NCBI GenBank assembly: GCA_965200615.1
Contig: OZ241377.1
Coordinates: forward strand, 4,030,001 to 4,094,000
Length of the DNA: 64,000 nt
Direction of reading: 5' to 3'
Source of the DNA: Bin5 sp965200615
GTDB taxonomy: Bacteria > Chloroflexota > Anaerolineae > Caldilineales > Caldilineaceae
Shown here: positions 35,310 through 43,420 of the stretch, one piece after another
How positions within the stretch are numbered: position 1 is the first letter of the stretch
Layout of the letters: each line of letters opens with the position of its first letter
Notes under the pieces: model-generated
Databases searched by the model: none
Seen by the model: only the letters and a program-made list of their open reading frames with translations
Told to the model about the DNA's origin: nothing
Position numbers and translations under genes: made by a program

Positions 35310-36497
35310 TCATTGGGCTTCAACCCGGTAGAGGTGGCTGCGACCTGACTGGGCTGAATTATAGAGGATGCGGCTGCCGTCCAGGCTCCAGAGGCAGTGG
35401 GGATGGGTGCCGCGATGGGAGTTGTGATCGCAGTGGGGGCCGAACGCGGCGATATGGTCAACTTTCTGCTTTTTCAGATCGACCAGGACGACACCTTCTC
35501 GGTCCCAAGTGGTGATTTTGCTGCCGTCGGGGCTGGCGATGGGATGGCCGCCCAAGGGCTGGTCGATGACGACCTCTTTGCCGGAGCCGTCGAAATTTAT
35601 CATGTAGAGCCGTGGTTCGTCCTGCTGGCCCTCGTCGGTATGGATGCGATAGCCGGAGTAGAGGACTTTGGCGCCTCCTGCGGTCCAGCTATGGTGATGG
35701 CCGAAGAAGGTGAGCCAGCGGCGCTCGCTGCCGTCGCGGCTGACGATGTAGATGCTGCGGCGATGAGGGCTCTTCCAGGGTGAAAGGTCATCGGGCGTGG
35801 ACTTTATCCACATGGCGACCAGCATGTGCTGGGCGTCCGGCGTCCACTTCGTGTTGCCAACGGTCATCTGATCGATATGGAAGAGATCGTTGTTTGGCGT
35901 CATTTCGTAGAGTGATTCGGTGGAGGCGATGAGCGTGAGGTCTGAGTTCTGCCGGTCGCCTGAACGGACGTCGGAGGGCATAGTGTAGACGCCCTTGGGC
36001 AGGTCGGTGCGGATGTCGTTGGTGGTCCAGCTCAGGAGTTTGCCGTCGGGGCTGATCTGGCGGATGCCTCCCTTCATTTTTCGGAGGATTTTGCCGCCGC
36101 GCCGACCCAGTCGCGACCACTCGGCGTCGACAACGCTGACTTCCTCGGGCGCGGTGTAGAAGAAGACTTCACATTTGGTCGGATGCCAGACGGGGAAGGC
36201 GCCTGTGTGCGTGTTGTAAAAGGCGTTCTCGGCGAGGAGGCGCAACTCGTAGGTCTCGAGGTCCATCAGATAGAGCTGACCGTTGTATGTGGCAAGGGTA
36301 TCACGGTGGACGGCAGTTATGTCTTTGGGGTTTGCGGCGGAGAAGACCATGTAACGTTCATCAGGCGACCAGGGAGAAATGTCGTAGTAGGTATGGACAT
36401 CGGCCATAGGACTGCTTGTAAGCTGCTCGATCGTGCGGCCCGTGTGTTGGTCCTCATAGGTGCTGCGCTCAGGTAGGCATCTCAGGTAGGAGGTCAT
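35310..36497 (-). CDS. Oligogalacturonate lyase-like beta-propeller protein
   Basis: This 395-aa protein resembles polysaccharide lyase family 22 and related TolB-type propellers. It has repeated blade motifs of the form SPDG/WSPDE (for example ISPWSPDERYMVFSA, PDGKLLSWT, SPDGSKITTWD, WSLDGSRILYNS). The N-terminal EDQHTGRTIEQLTS and the C-terminal GTHPHCLWS His cluster recall PL22, whose metal-binding histidines support beta-elimination of digalacturonate. No signal peptide is seen, as expected for cytoplasmic PL22. With the downstream dehydratase and the upstream transporter receptor it suggests uronate-oligomer use, but the catalytic assignment is tentative. Confidence 0.72.
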   Translation of the reverse strand: MTSYLRCLPERSTYEDQHTGRTIEQLTSSPMADVHTYYDISPWSPDERYMVFSAANPKDITAVHRDTLATYNGQLYLMDLETYELRLLAENAFYNTHTGAFPVWHPTKCEVFFYTAPEEVSVVDAEWSRLGRRGGKILRKMKGGIRQISPDGKLLSWTTNDIRTDLPKGVYTMPSDVRSGDRQNSDLTLIASTESLYEMTPNNDLFHIDQMTVGNTKWTPDAQHMLVAMWIKSTPDDLSPWKSPHRRSIYIVSRDGSERRWLTFFGHHHSWTAGGAKVLYSGYRIHTDEGQQDEPRLYMINFDGSGKEVVIDQPLGGHPIASPDGSKITTWDREGVVLVDLKKQKVDHIAAFGPHCDHNSHRGTHPHCLWSLDGSRILYNSAQSGRSHLYRVEAQ

Positions 36498-36611
36498 TGG
36501 ATTGGTCCTCTGATTGATCCAGAAAAGGGCAAAGCGTGCGCATTTCCGCCAGAAATGCCTTTTTATGGCATTGCGAAACAGAACCGAACGTTATGACGCG
36601 AATAAGCTGCA

Positions 36612-36642
36612 CGGGGCGTCCTCCAATCGTGGGGACGCCCCG
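36612..36642 (-). other. GC-rich stem-loop after the peptide/oligosaccharide binding-protein gene
   Basis: CGGGGCGTCC (36612-36621) pairs perfectly with GGACGCCCCG (36633-36642), 10 bp with an 11-nt loop. It lies about 80 nt past the binding-protein stop and before the propeller gene. No T-run follows on the minus strand. Confidence 0.55.
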
Positions 36643-36723
36643 CTGTGTATTCAGATTCTGCGATCGCCGGACGCCCCTGTCAGGGAACCGGCGCCTTCCA
36701 AAACAGAAAAGGCAAGAGACGGC

Positions 36724-38760
36724 CTAGCTGCCGCTCTCCGGATCGTCCCAGTAGAATGTATGGACCTGCACCAGGCCGCCGTGCGAGGTCGGGTTACTGA
36801 GCGGATACACGTATTCGGGGTCGAGCCCGCGCAGGCCGTTGAGCACGATCAGCGGATTCGGGATCTGGCCCAGGTAGCCGATCTGCGGCAGCTCCTCTGC
36901 CCAGACGTCAAGGATCTGGAAGAACAGCTCGGTGCGCCGGGCCTCGTCCGGTTCAACCAGGATCTCGTCCCACAAGTTCCACATTGTGCGGATCCAGTGG
37001 CCCTCCGGGGGTTCTTCAGCGACCGGGTGAGAGGGATCCAGGCGCCAGCGGCCCCAGGCTTCGCCCCATGGCCGGTCGAGGCCGGTGCCGAGGAAGAAGG
37101 CGGGGTCGACCAGCGGCAGAAGTGAGCGTCCACTGCCCCAAAAGGCTGCGTCGATCTCGTTGGCGCCCCAGTGCTCTTCATAGAGAGAGCGCTCGATGCC
37201 CTTGTACGTCGCCTTGATGCCGACATCCGCCAGGTAGCTGATGATGATTTGGACGGCGTCCTCATCGGGGGAGCCAGGTTGAGCAGTCCCTTCGACAACG
37301 AAGCTGATCGTCTCTCCGCTGTCGTCCGGGTAGACGCGGAAACCGTCGCCGTCTCTTTCGGCGTAGCCTGCTTCATCGAGAAGCAGGTTGGCCCGGTCAG
37401 GATCGTATTCGATGTGGGCGTTGGCCTGTTTGGGATAGGACTGCGGCGACTGTTCCAGCGGGCTGTACTGGCGCGGCGTGTAGAGTCCTTCGAAGGCCAG
37501 CTCGTTGAGCGTGTCACGGTCCACCGCGATAGACATGGCGATGCGCACATCGCGGTTCTGGAAGAACTCGCGCAGTCGCGGCTTCTGGACGGTCTGGTTC
37601 GGCGTCAGGCAGACGTGCTGGTCGCCGGCGCCCAGTTGGACGCGATAGCCGCCGTTGTCTTCGTTTTCCTTGTACAGCGTGAAGTTGGCTGCACTGACGT
37701 GGCGCTGCTGGAAGTCGACCTCACCATTGATGATGCGCAGGTCGAAAACGTCGTTGGTGTCGAAGAGCCGGTGGCGGATGGCGTCTATGTAAGGAAGCTG
37801 GTTCCCGTCCGGATCCACCTGCCAGAAGTAGGGATTTCTTTCCATGAGGAAGAGTTCTTCCGACAAGGGGTTGCTGGCCGTGAAGGAGTAAAGACTTGGC
37901 AGCTCCGGGTTGAGATACCACCAGTTGCGGTCGGAGAAAAGGGCCGTCCAGGTGTCGAAGCCACTTTCTTCCACCGCAGCTTCAAGCGCCTCTTTGTCGT
38001 CGGTCGTCTCCATATGGAATTGATCGAGATAGTGATGGGGCGCAAACAGGTCTCTCGTCAGCGGCGCGACTCTGTCGAGAAACATTGGATTCGGATGAGC
38101 GAAGGTAAAGACGACGGTATGTTTGTCGGGGAACTCCATCGTCATGGGCGTACGCTCGGGGCCTGTCACCCAGTGGCGGCCGATGGCTGGCGTAATGTCC
38201 TTGTTGAGCATGACATTTTCATGCCACCAGGCGAAGTTGTCGGAGTCGAAGGCGGCGCCGTCGGACCACTTCATGCCTTCGCGCAGGTGGAAGGTCCAGA
38301 CGGTGGCGTCTTCATTGTTTTCCCATGACTCGGCGATGTTGGGGCGCAGCGAAAGCTCCGGCGTATACCAGGTCAGGCCCTGGCGGGCGAGCTTGGTGGG
38401 CCCCCAGCGGTCGGAAACGCCCTTGAAGCCGCGGCGCATGGCGCCGCCATAGTTGCCGATGCCTTCCATGCCTTCGAGGACGAGGGGATTGGCGGGAAGC
38501 CGCTCATCGATCGGGGGCAGAGATCCGTCCGCGACCATTTCGGCCAGCATTGGGGCTTCTCTGTAGCCGCCGGGAGAAGCTGGAGCCTGTAGAGGCGCCT
38601 CGGTCTCCGCATCGGCGGCCGTTGCCGGCATATCCTGGGCTGCGGGTTCGGCTTCACCTCCAGCACAGGCGGCTGCAACCAATCCTGCAGTCCCCATTGC
38701 CCCTAATTGGAGGAAACGCCTTCGGGTAATGTCGTCGGATCGCAGTTCCAGTTTCTTCAT
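36724..38760 (-). CDS. Family 5 ABC substrate-binding lipoprotein (oligopeptide/oligosaccharide type)
   Basis: This is a 678-aa extracellular receptor of the SBP_bac_5 class, at the long end for the family. ATG 38760 has AAAAGGAG upstream. The leader has a Tat motif (TRRRFLQLG) and lipobox AAC. Mature landmarks: WTFHLREGMKWSDGAAFDSDNFAWW, RNPYFWQVDPDGNQLPYIDAI, and VRIAMSIAVDRDTLNELAF. Family 5 receptors carry peptides, nickel or, in several lineages, plant-type oligosaccharides; placement directly before the oligogalacturonate-lyase-like gene favours a sugar. No permease or ATPase genes for it are present. Confidence 0.9.
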   Translation of the reverse strand: MKKLELRSDDITRRRFLQLGAMGTAGLVAAACAGGEAEPAAQDMPATAADAETEAPLQAPASPGGYREAPMLAEMVADGSLPPIDERLPANPLVLEGMEGIGNYGGAMRRGFKGVSDRWGPTKLARQGLTWYTPELSLRPNIAESWENNEDATVWTFHLREGMKWSDGAAFDSDNFAWWHENVMLNKDITPAIGRHWVTGPERTPMTMEFPDKHTVVFTFAHPNPMFLDRVAPLTRDLFAPHHYLDQFHMETTDDKEALEAAVEESGFDTWTALFSDRNWWYLNPELPSLYSFTASNPLSEELFLMERNPYFWQVDPDGNQLPYIDAIRHRLFDTNDVFDLRIINGEVDFQQRHVSAANFTLYKENEDNGGYRVQLGAGDQHVCLTPNQTVQKPRLREFFQNRDVRIAMSIAVDRDTLNELAFEGLYTPRQYSPLEQSPQSYPKQANAHIEYDPDRANLLLDEAGYAERDGDGFRVYPDDSGETISFVVEGTAQPGSPDEDAVQIIISYLADVGIKATYKGIERSLYEEHWGANEIDAAFWGSGRSLLPLVDPAFFLGTGLDRPWGEAWGRWRLDPSHPVAEEPPEGHWIRTMWNLWDEILVEPDEARRTELFFQILDVWAEELPQIGYLGQIPNPLIVLNGLRGLDPEYVYPLSNPTSHGGLVQVHTFYWDDPESGS

Positions 38761-38819
38761 GGCAGGTTCTCCTTTTGCCAGAATGTCATCGTACACAAAG
38801 GATATCAAGAGGCAGCGCA

Positions 38820-38848
38820 ATTTTACTCAAACGGACGTTTGCCGTCAA
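38820..38848 (-). promoter_or_regulatory. Sigma-70-type promoter of the leftward catabolic operon
   Basis: On the minus strand TTGACG (38843-38848) and TAAAAT (38820-38825) lie 17 nt apart, each 5 of 6 consensus. The expected start is near 38813, about 50 nt before the family 5 receptor gene. Confidence 0.75.
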
Positions 38849-38976
38849 GGGGCGTTCAATAGTCGGGTGCATCCCACGATCCGATTTGGGAGCAGGCTGG
38901 CGGGGAACTGATGCCAGTGGTGGGTAAAATTGGTTCCGGGCTCTTGGAGAGATGGAGGGGCATTGGGCTGACGGGT

Positions 38977-39004
38977 TTGACAAATCGGTGTGGGGCTCTA
39001 TGAT
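38977..39004 (+). promoter_or_regulatory. Sigma-70-type promoter of the rightward PhyH-4 operon
   Basis: TTGACA (38977-38982) and TATGAT (38999-39004) are 16 nt apart; six and five of six positions match consensus. The PhyH-4 start lies about 35 nt past the predicted transcription start. It is back-to-back with the leftward promoter 130 bp away. Confidence 0.75.
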
Positions 39005-39045
39005 TCAGGCAGTGATAGGCGATTTGCAAACAGAGGAGAGGCGCA

Positions 39046-39885
39046 ATGAGCAACGCATGGCTTGAGAACCTGGTCACGCCGGAGGAAGAGCGCGAATTTG
39101 CCGAGCAGGGCTATATGATTATTGAAGACGCCATCCCGCAGGACCTGGTGGAACGGGCAATCCAGGTTGTCGACCGTCTGACCGTCGACCAGAAGGCGAA
39201 AGAAGGGTTGGGGCCCAATGATGGAATCAACATTTTTGATTTCATTGGGAAGGATGACGTTTTCCTGGAGCTGCTGGACTATCCGACGACTTTTCCCAAG
39301 GTCTGGGGAATATTGGGTTGGAACATTCAGCTCTACCATTCGCACACGATTATCACGCCTCCCAACGCCGTATCCGGTCCCGGGCAGCAGGGATTGAACT
39401 GGCATAAAGACAGCGGGCGGCTGAACAACGAACTGGAGACCGACCCGCAGCCGCGCATTTCGCTGAAAGTGGCGTTTTTTTTGACAGACACGACTGAGTT
39501 GGGCCGAGCCAACCTGTATGTAATACCGGGAAGTCATCTTCTGAACAAGCTGCCTGTTGATGAAGACAGGAAGCCCAAGGGCGGCATTGCGGTACGCGCC
39601 AAGCCAGGGGACGCCGTCTTCTTCGATCGCCGCGTCTGGCACGCTTCGAGTCCGAATACGTCCGACATGACGCGCAAGGTCCTTTTCTACGGTTACAGTT
39701 ACCGGTGGCTACGCCCGCGCGACAATATGACGGTAGACCATGTCATGGGTCGAATCGATCCGATCAGACAGCAGCTGCTCGGGGCTGCGCCCTCGGGTTG
39801 GCATGGTTACTCTTCGCCGAAGCCGGAGGACGTGCCCTTGCGGGCGTGGATGCAGGAGAAGGCGGGGGCGAACGGTGCGGATTGA
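39046..39885 (+). CDS. PhyH-4: phytanoyl-CoA dioxygenase family protein
   Basis: This is a 279-aa Fe(II)/2-oxoglutarate oxygenase with the intact site H120-x-D122 (LNWHKDSG) and distal His199 (RRVWHASSPN). The segment LYVIPGSHLLNKLP is the conserved strand after the metal site. AGAGGAGAG lies just before the ATG. Its stop overlaps the start of the enolase-superfamily gene by 11 nt, so the two are translationally coupled and likely act consecutively on one compound, for example oxidation or hydroxylation then dehydration or racemisation. Confidence 0.9.
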   Translation: MSNAWLENLVTPEEEREFAEQGYMIIEDAIPQDLVERAIQVVDRLTVDQKAKEGLGPNDGINIFDFIGKDDVFLELLDYPTTFPKVWGILGWNIQLYHSHTIITPPNAVSGPGQQGLNWHKDSGRLNNELETDPQPRISLKVAFFLTDTTELGRANLYVIPGSHLLNKLPVDEDRKPKGGIAVRAKPGDAVFFDRRVWHASSPNTSDMTRKVLFYGYSYRWLRPRDNMTVDHVMGRIDPIRQQLLGAAPSGWHGYSSPKPEDVPLRAWMQEKAGANGAD

Positions 39886-41077
39886 GCACGTTGAGGCGAT
39901 CAACCTGCTTCACCGCTATCCGGAGGGGCACCGCTTTCAGTACGGCGGCGGCGTCTGCGACGCGCGCTTGACGACCCTGGTCCTGGTCCATACGGAGTGC
40001 GGCGCGGTCGGCGTCGGTTCGGTGTACTCGTACCCGGCGCTCGTCTATCTGATTGTGCGCGAGCAGCTGGCGTCGGCGCTGGTGGGCGAGGACCCGGCGG
40101 AAGTGGAGACGCTGTGGGAGAAGATGTACGCGCTGACGCGCTGGTACGGGCGCAAGGGGGCCGCAATTTCGGCGATCGGGGGCGTGGACACGGCGCTTTG
40201 GGACCTGCGGGGGCAGGCAGAAGGAAAGCCGGTTTGGGCACTGCTTGGCGGGGAAAACGATCGCTGCCCGGCGTATGCGAGCGGGCTGCTGTGGAAGGAC
40301 GACGTCAAGGCGCTTGCGGACGAGGCGAGCAGCTACATTGATTCAGGGTTCAGACGGGTCAAGATGCGTCTGGCCCGCAGTGAAGAGTACGACAGGGCCG
40401 CGGTGGAGGCGGTGCGGGGGGCAGTCGGCGCCGAAAACGACGTCATCGTTGACGCGTCGATGCGGTATCACCTGGAGCTGGCGCAGCGGATGGGCAGTTT
40501 CTTGGCGGAGCAGAAGGTCTTCTGGTACGAGGAGCCGTTCGCGCCGGAAAATATCGACGACTTTGTTTCGCTGCGAGGTACTGTGGGCGTAGCGCTGGCG
40601 GCAGGTGAGAACGAGTTCGGATTGCAGGGGTTTCGGGAGCTGATCCGAGCGGGGGCGGTGGATGTCGTTCAGCCGGACGCGTGCCGTTGCGGTGGAATCA
40701 GTGAGGTTTGGAAGGTGGGGCGACTGGCTCAAGAGCACGGACTCCGGTTCGCTACGCATAGCTGGAGCGATGCGGTTGCAATCGTTGCCAACGCGCACGT
40801 GGTGAGCGCGATGCCGAACGGTGTTACCGTGGAGATCGACCGGATGAACAATCCGTTTGTGGACGACTTGCTGGCGCGGCCGCTGGAGGTGGTCGACGGT
40901 GAGATTGCGCTTAGCGACCAGCCCGGTTTGGGGATTGAGCTGAATCGGGATTTGATCGAGCGGAGCAGGCTTGCGGACCCGCTGCACATTCCGGACGGCG
41001 TCTATTCGGACATGATGTTCGGTAGAGAGAATTTGCCGCGTGCGGCGCCTTATTTGGAAGGGAAAGGACAGATTTGA
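39875..41077 (+). CDS. Enolase-superfamily enzyme (mandelate racemase-like subgroup)
   Basis: This is a 400-aa protein starting at GTG 39875, inside the end of PhyH-4. The catalytic set matches mandelate racemase closely in kind and spacing: K163-x-R165 (VKMR), metal ligands D193 (VDAS), E219 (YEEP) and E245 (AGENE), and the D268/H295 dyad (QPDAC, THSWSD). MR itself has Lys-x-Lys; the Arg here is common in dehydratases and related members. The enzyme abstracts the alpha proton of a carboxylate; sugar-acid dehydration is the most likely net reaction. It differs clearly from the other superfamily member at 34136-35251. Confidence 0.9.
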   Translation: MRIEHVEAINLLHRYPEGHRFQYGGGVCDARLTTLVLVHTECGAVGVGSVYSYPALVYLIVREQLASALVGEDPAEVETLWEKMYALTRWYGRKGAAISAIGGVDTALWDLRGQAEGKPVWALLGGENDRCPAYASGLLWKDDVKALADEASSYIDSGFRRVKMRLARSEEYDRAAVEAVRGAVGAENDVIVDASMRYHLELAQRMGSFLAEQKVFWYEEPFAPENIDDFVSLRGTVGVALAAGENEFGLQGFRELIRAGAVDVVQPDACRCGGISEVWKVGRLAQEHGLRFATHSWSDAVAIVANAHVVSAMPNGVTVEIDRMNNPFVDDLLARPLEVVDGEIALSDQPGLGIELNRDLIERSRLADPLHIPDGVYSDMMFGRENLPRAAPYLEGKGQI

Positions 41078-41079
41078 AC

Positions 41080-41102
41080 TGTGGTGGTCAGTGGATAGTG
41101 GC
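41080..41102 (+). repeat. Short GTCAGTGG/ATAGTGG repeat after the enolase-superfamily gene
   Basis: This reads TGTGGTGGTCAGTGGATAG then TGGC, beginning 3 nt after the stop codon. It is the third copy in the window of the short repeat seen after argG and argJ. Confidence 0.45.
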
Positions 41103-41124
41103 ATTTCAGGGTAAAGACAAGAGC

Positions 41125-42480
41125 CTATTCCATATGAATGCGCGCCAGGGCAAGGCGCGCATTTTCGCGTACGTACAGATTTGTGTCGTCCAGCGCCCTG
41201 CGCAAGGAAGAGGAGGCCGCGTCGGCGTCCCGGCCGATTTTGGCTAGTGAAAGGGCCGCGTTGTGTCGAACAAGGTGGCAGTTGTCCTTGACGAGCAGAC
41301 GGGCCATTTGTGGGACCGGTTCTGCCGACCCGATGTTGCCCAGCGCTTCGGCAGCGTTGCGCCGCACCCACTCCGAGTCATCCTCAAGAGAGTCGATGAG
41401 GGAGGGCACTGCGTTCCCGGCGGGGCGGCCGATGTCTCCGAGGATGTCTGCAGCAGCCGCGCGAAGCGGCCAATCTCCTGATCTCAGCAGCTCCAGCAGA
41501 TAGGGTACAGCAGTTGCCCCTTGGGCGCTGAGCCCGTAACCAGAATAGAGCTGGCTGGGATTCGTATGTCGGGCGGCTTGATTGTGATCGAGCAGCTCAA
41601 GGGCTTCTCTTGACAACCTTTCGGATAACTCTGCCGATCCCTTTGGTCCCTGGCTGGATAGCTGGTAGACACTTTCCAACTGTCCGGCTTCGGACAGAAC
41701 CTCTTGTTCCACTCTCAAACCGTTATCCCTCCCGCCGGCAGAGAAGCCGACGCGGCTGGCGGCGTCCTGGCCGTCATAGCAGAGTTCATTTCCCAAGTAC
41801 CAATTCCATACGCTTCGCCAGAGCCGGGGCAGCTCTTCACCTGCCGCCGATTCGCTCCATGCAGGGTTGGTACTGTGCCAGCCAGGAGCGGTCGGTTCCG
41901 CCATGCGGCAGAAGAGAAACTTAATCATGTAGCGGTTGCGATCGGTATGGTTGGTCGCGGCGCGGTGCCATAGATCGTAGTGGACGATTGTCACTGTGCC
42001 GGCCTCGCCGCACAGAAGCGCTTCGTCCTTTCTTTCTGCCTGCGTGCGGCTTGTGTAGTATTGTGAGGCGGGAAGAACGGAGGTCGGCCCCATCTGCGCG
42101 GATACGTCCTGGGGATAGTAGAAGGCCATCGCCCAGCGAGTACGGTGGTGGCGCACGTTTTGGTCATCTTCGTAGCTGTCCTGATGGTGGCGCTGGCCTT
42201 CCTGCCAGGGCGGGGTCAGATGGCAATGACGGTGCGGGTGCATTGCGTAGCCGGGGCCAAGGATGCCGGTCAGCGCGCCGGTGACCGCCGGGTGTGAGAA
42301 GAGGTCGGCCAGCTGGGGGATTGCGGGCAGGATATCGTTACCGGGGTTCCCTGTCGTTGAGAAGATTTCCTCAGCCTGGGCGCGAACGGATTCATGAAAG
42401 GCCGGCGTAAACGCGGCCTTTACTTTCACATAGCCATTGACGATGAATTCCTGCATCTGCGAATCGTTGAGAAGCTTCAT
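41125..42480 (-). CDS. PhyH-5: phytanoyl-CoA dioxygenase domain fused to HEAT repeats
   Basis: This is a 451-aa two-domain protein. Start ATG 42480 has GGAG 9 nt upstream; an open frame to 42981 overlaps the divergent ABC gene and is not credible. Residues 1-about 280 form the oxygenase with H99-x-D101 (HHQDSYED) and distal His172 (DLWHRAATN). Residues about 315-451 are four or so PBS-lyase/HEAT repeats (AAAADILGDIG, RRNAAEALGNIG, RHNAALSLAKIG, RENARLALARI). HEAT repeats are protein-binding scaffolds, so this member may act on, or be held to, a protein or complex. The gene is monocistronic and its 3' end overlaps a plus-strand terminator hairpin. Confidence 0.88.
   Translation of the reverse strand: MKLLNDSQMQEFIVNGYVKVKAAFTPAFHESVRAQAEEIFSTTGNPGNDILPAIPQLADLFSHPAVTGALTGILGPGYAMHPHRHCHLTPPWQEGQRHHQDSYEDDQNVRHHRTRWAMAFYYPQDVSAQMGPTSVLPASQYYTSRTQAERKDEALLCGEAGTVTIVHYDLWHRAATNHTDRNRYMIKFLFCRMAEPTAPGWHSTNPAWSESAAGEELPRLWRSVWNWYLGNELCYDGQDAASRVGFSAGGRDNGLRVEQEVLSEAGQLESVYQLSSQGPKGSAELSERLSREALELLDHNQAARHTNPSQLYSGYGLSAQGATAVPYLLELLRSGDWPLRAAAADILGDIGRPAGNAVPSLIDSLEDDSEWVRRNAAEALGNIGSAEPVPQMARLLVKDNCHLVRHNAALSLAKIGRDADAASSSLRRALDDTNLYVRENARLALARIHME
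41137..41165 (+). terminator. Terminator hairpin lying inside the convergent PhyH-5 gene
   Basis: AATGCGCGCC (41137-41146) pairs perfectly with GGCGCGCATT (41154-41163), with a 7-nt loop and a short TTTT at 41162-41165. It would end plus-strand transcription from the enolase-superfamily gene, while the same bases encode the last residues of PhyH-5. Confidence 0.6.
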
Positions 42481-42649
42481 CTTTGGCAGCTCCTGGTCCA
42501 GGCGAGGGTGGTTGGCGCGTCGTTGACATGAGGAAGAGAAACGGTTTGGCAACCGCAGCGTATTTGTAAGTATAACATGCCAGATTCTCAAATCCTGGTA
42601 CCTCAAGGCGCGATGCGCGCCACCCTTTTTCGAAACGAGACTTAATGAA

Positions 42650-43420
42650 ATGAGCCAGAACACCGCACCAGAGACGCCGGCCATGCAAGACCAACTGGTG
42701 GAAGGAAGCGGGTTGGAAGAACGTGAATCGGCGGGGGTGACTACGCCGATTGTGGTCGCTGAGAATATCCATAAGACATTTCGCAGCGGCGAGATCGAAG
42801 TGCACGCGCTGCGAGGGGTGGACTTGACGATCGGGACCGGCGAGATGGTGGCGATCATGGGGCCGTCGGGCTGCGGCAAGACGACCCTGTTGAATACGCT
42901 TTCAGGTCTGGATAGCTTCGATGACGGCGAAGTGACAATAGAGGGTACCTCGCTGGCAGACATGAATGACCGCAGGCGCACTGATTACCGGGCAAGGCGG
43001 ATGGGGTTCGTCTTCCAGTCCTTTAACCTGCTGCCGGTGATTTCCGCGGTCGAAAATGTTGAAATGCCGCTTCTTGTCAGCGGGGCGCGACCGGCAGAGG
43101 CACGCAGGCGGGCGCTGCAGAGCCTGGAAAGCGTCGGGTTGGCCGACCGTGCATCTCACCGGCCAATGCAACTATCCGGCGGACAGATCCAGAGGGTAAC
43201 GATCGCGAGGGCGCTGGTGAATAACCCGGCGCTGGTCTGGGCGGACGAGCCGACAGGCAATCTGGACGTGGGAAGTTCGACGGAAGTGCTTGGGTTGATG
43301 CAGCAGTTGAACCGGGAGGAGGGGCAGACTTTCGTCATCGTCACGCATGACCCGCAGGTGGCTGCCCTATGCGGACGCATCGTGCGCATGAAGGACGGGG
43401 AGATTGCGGCTCATGAGTAG
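42650..43420 (+). CDS. ABC transporter ATP-binding protein (LolD/MacB type)
   Basis: This is a 256-aa ATPase. Walker A is GPSGCGKTT (71-79), the signature LSGGQIQRVTIARAL, Walker B ALVWADEPTGNLD and switch His in VTHDP. The FQSFNLLPVISAVENVEMPLL segment is typical of LolD/MacB/FtsE-like ATPases that drive mechanotransmission rather than substrate import. It overlaps the start of the large permease by 8 nt, so the two form one exporter or lipoprotein-handling machine. Confidence 0.93.
   Translation: MSQNTAPETPAMQDQLVEGSGLEERESAGVTTPIVVAENIHKTFRSGEIEVHALRGVDLTIGTGEMVAIMGPSGCGKTTLLNTLSGLDSFDDGEVTIEGTSLADMNDRRRTDYRARRMGFVFQSFNLLPVISAVENVEMPLLVSGARPAEARRRALQSLESVGLADRASHRPMQLSGGQIQRVTIARALVNNPALVWADEPTGNLDVGSSTEVLGLMQQLNREEGQTFVIVTHDPQVAALCGRIVRMKDGEIAAHE

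Noticed and set aside
37171..38328. 385-aa plus-strand frame opposite the family 5 binding protein
   Set aside because: Shadow frame; no start signals or domain content.
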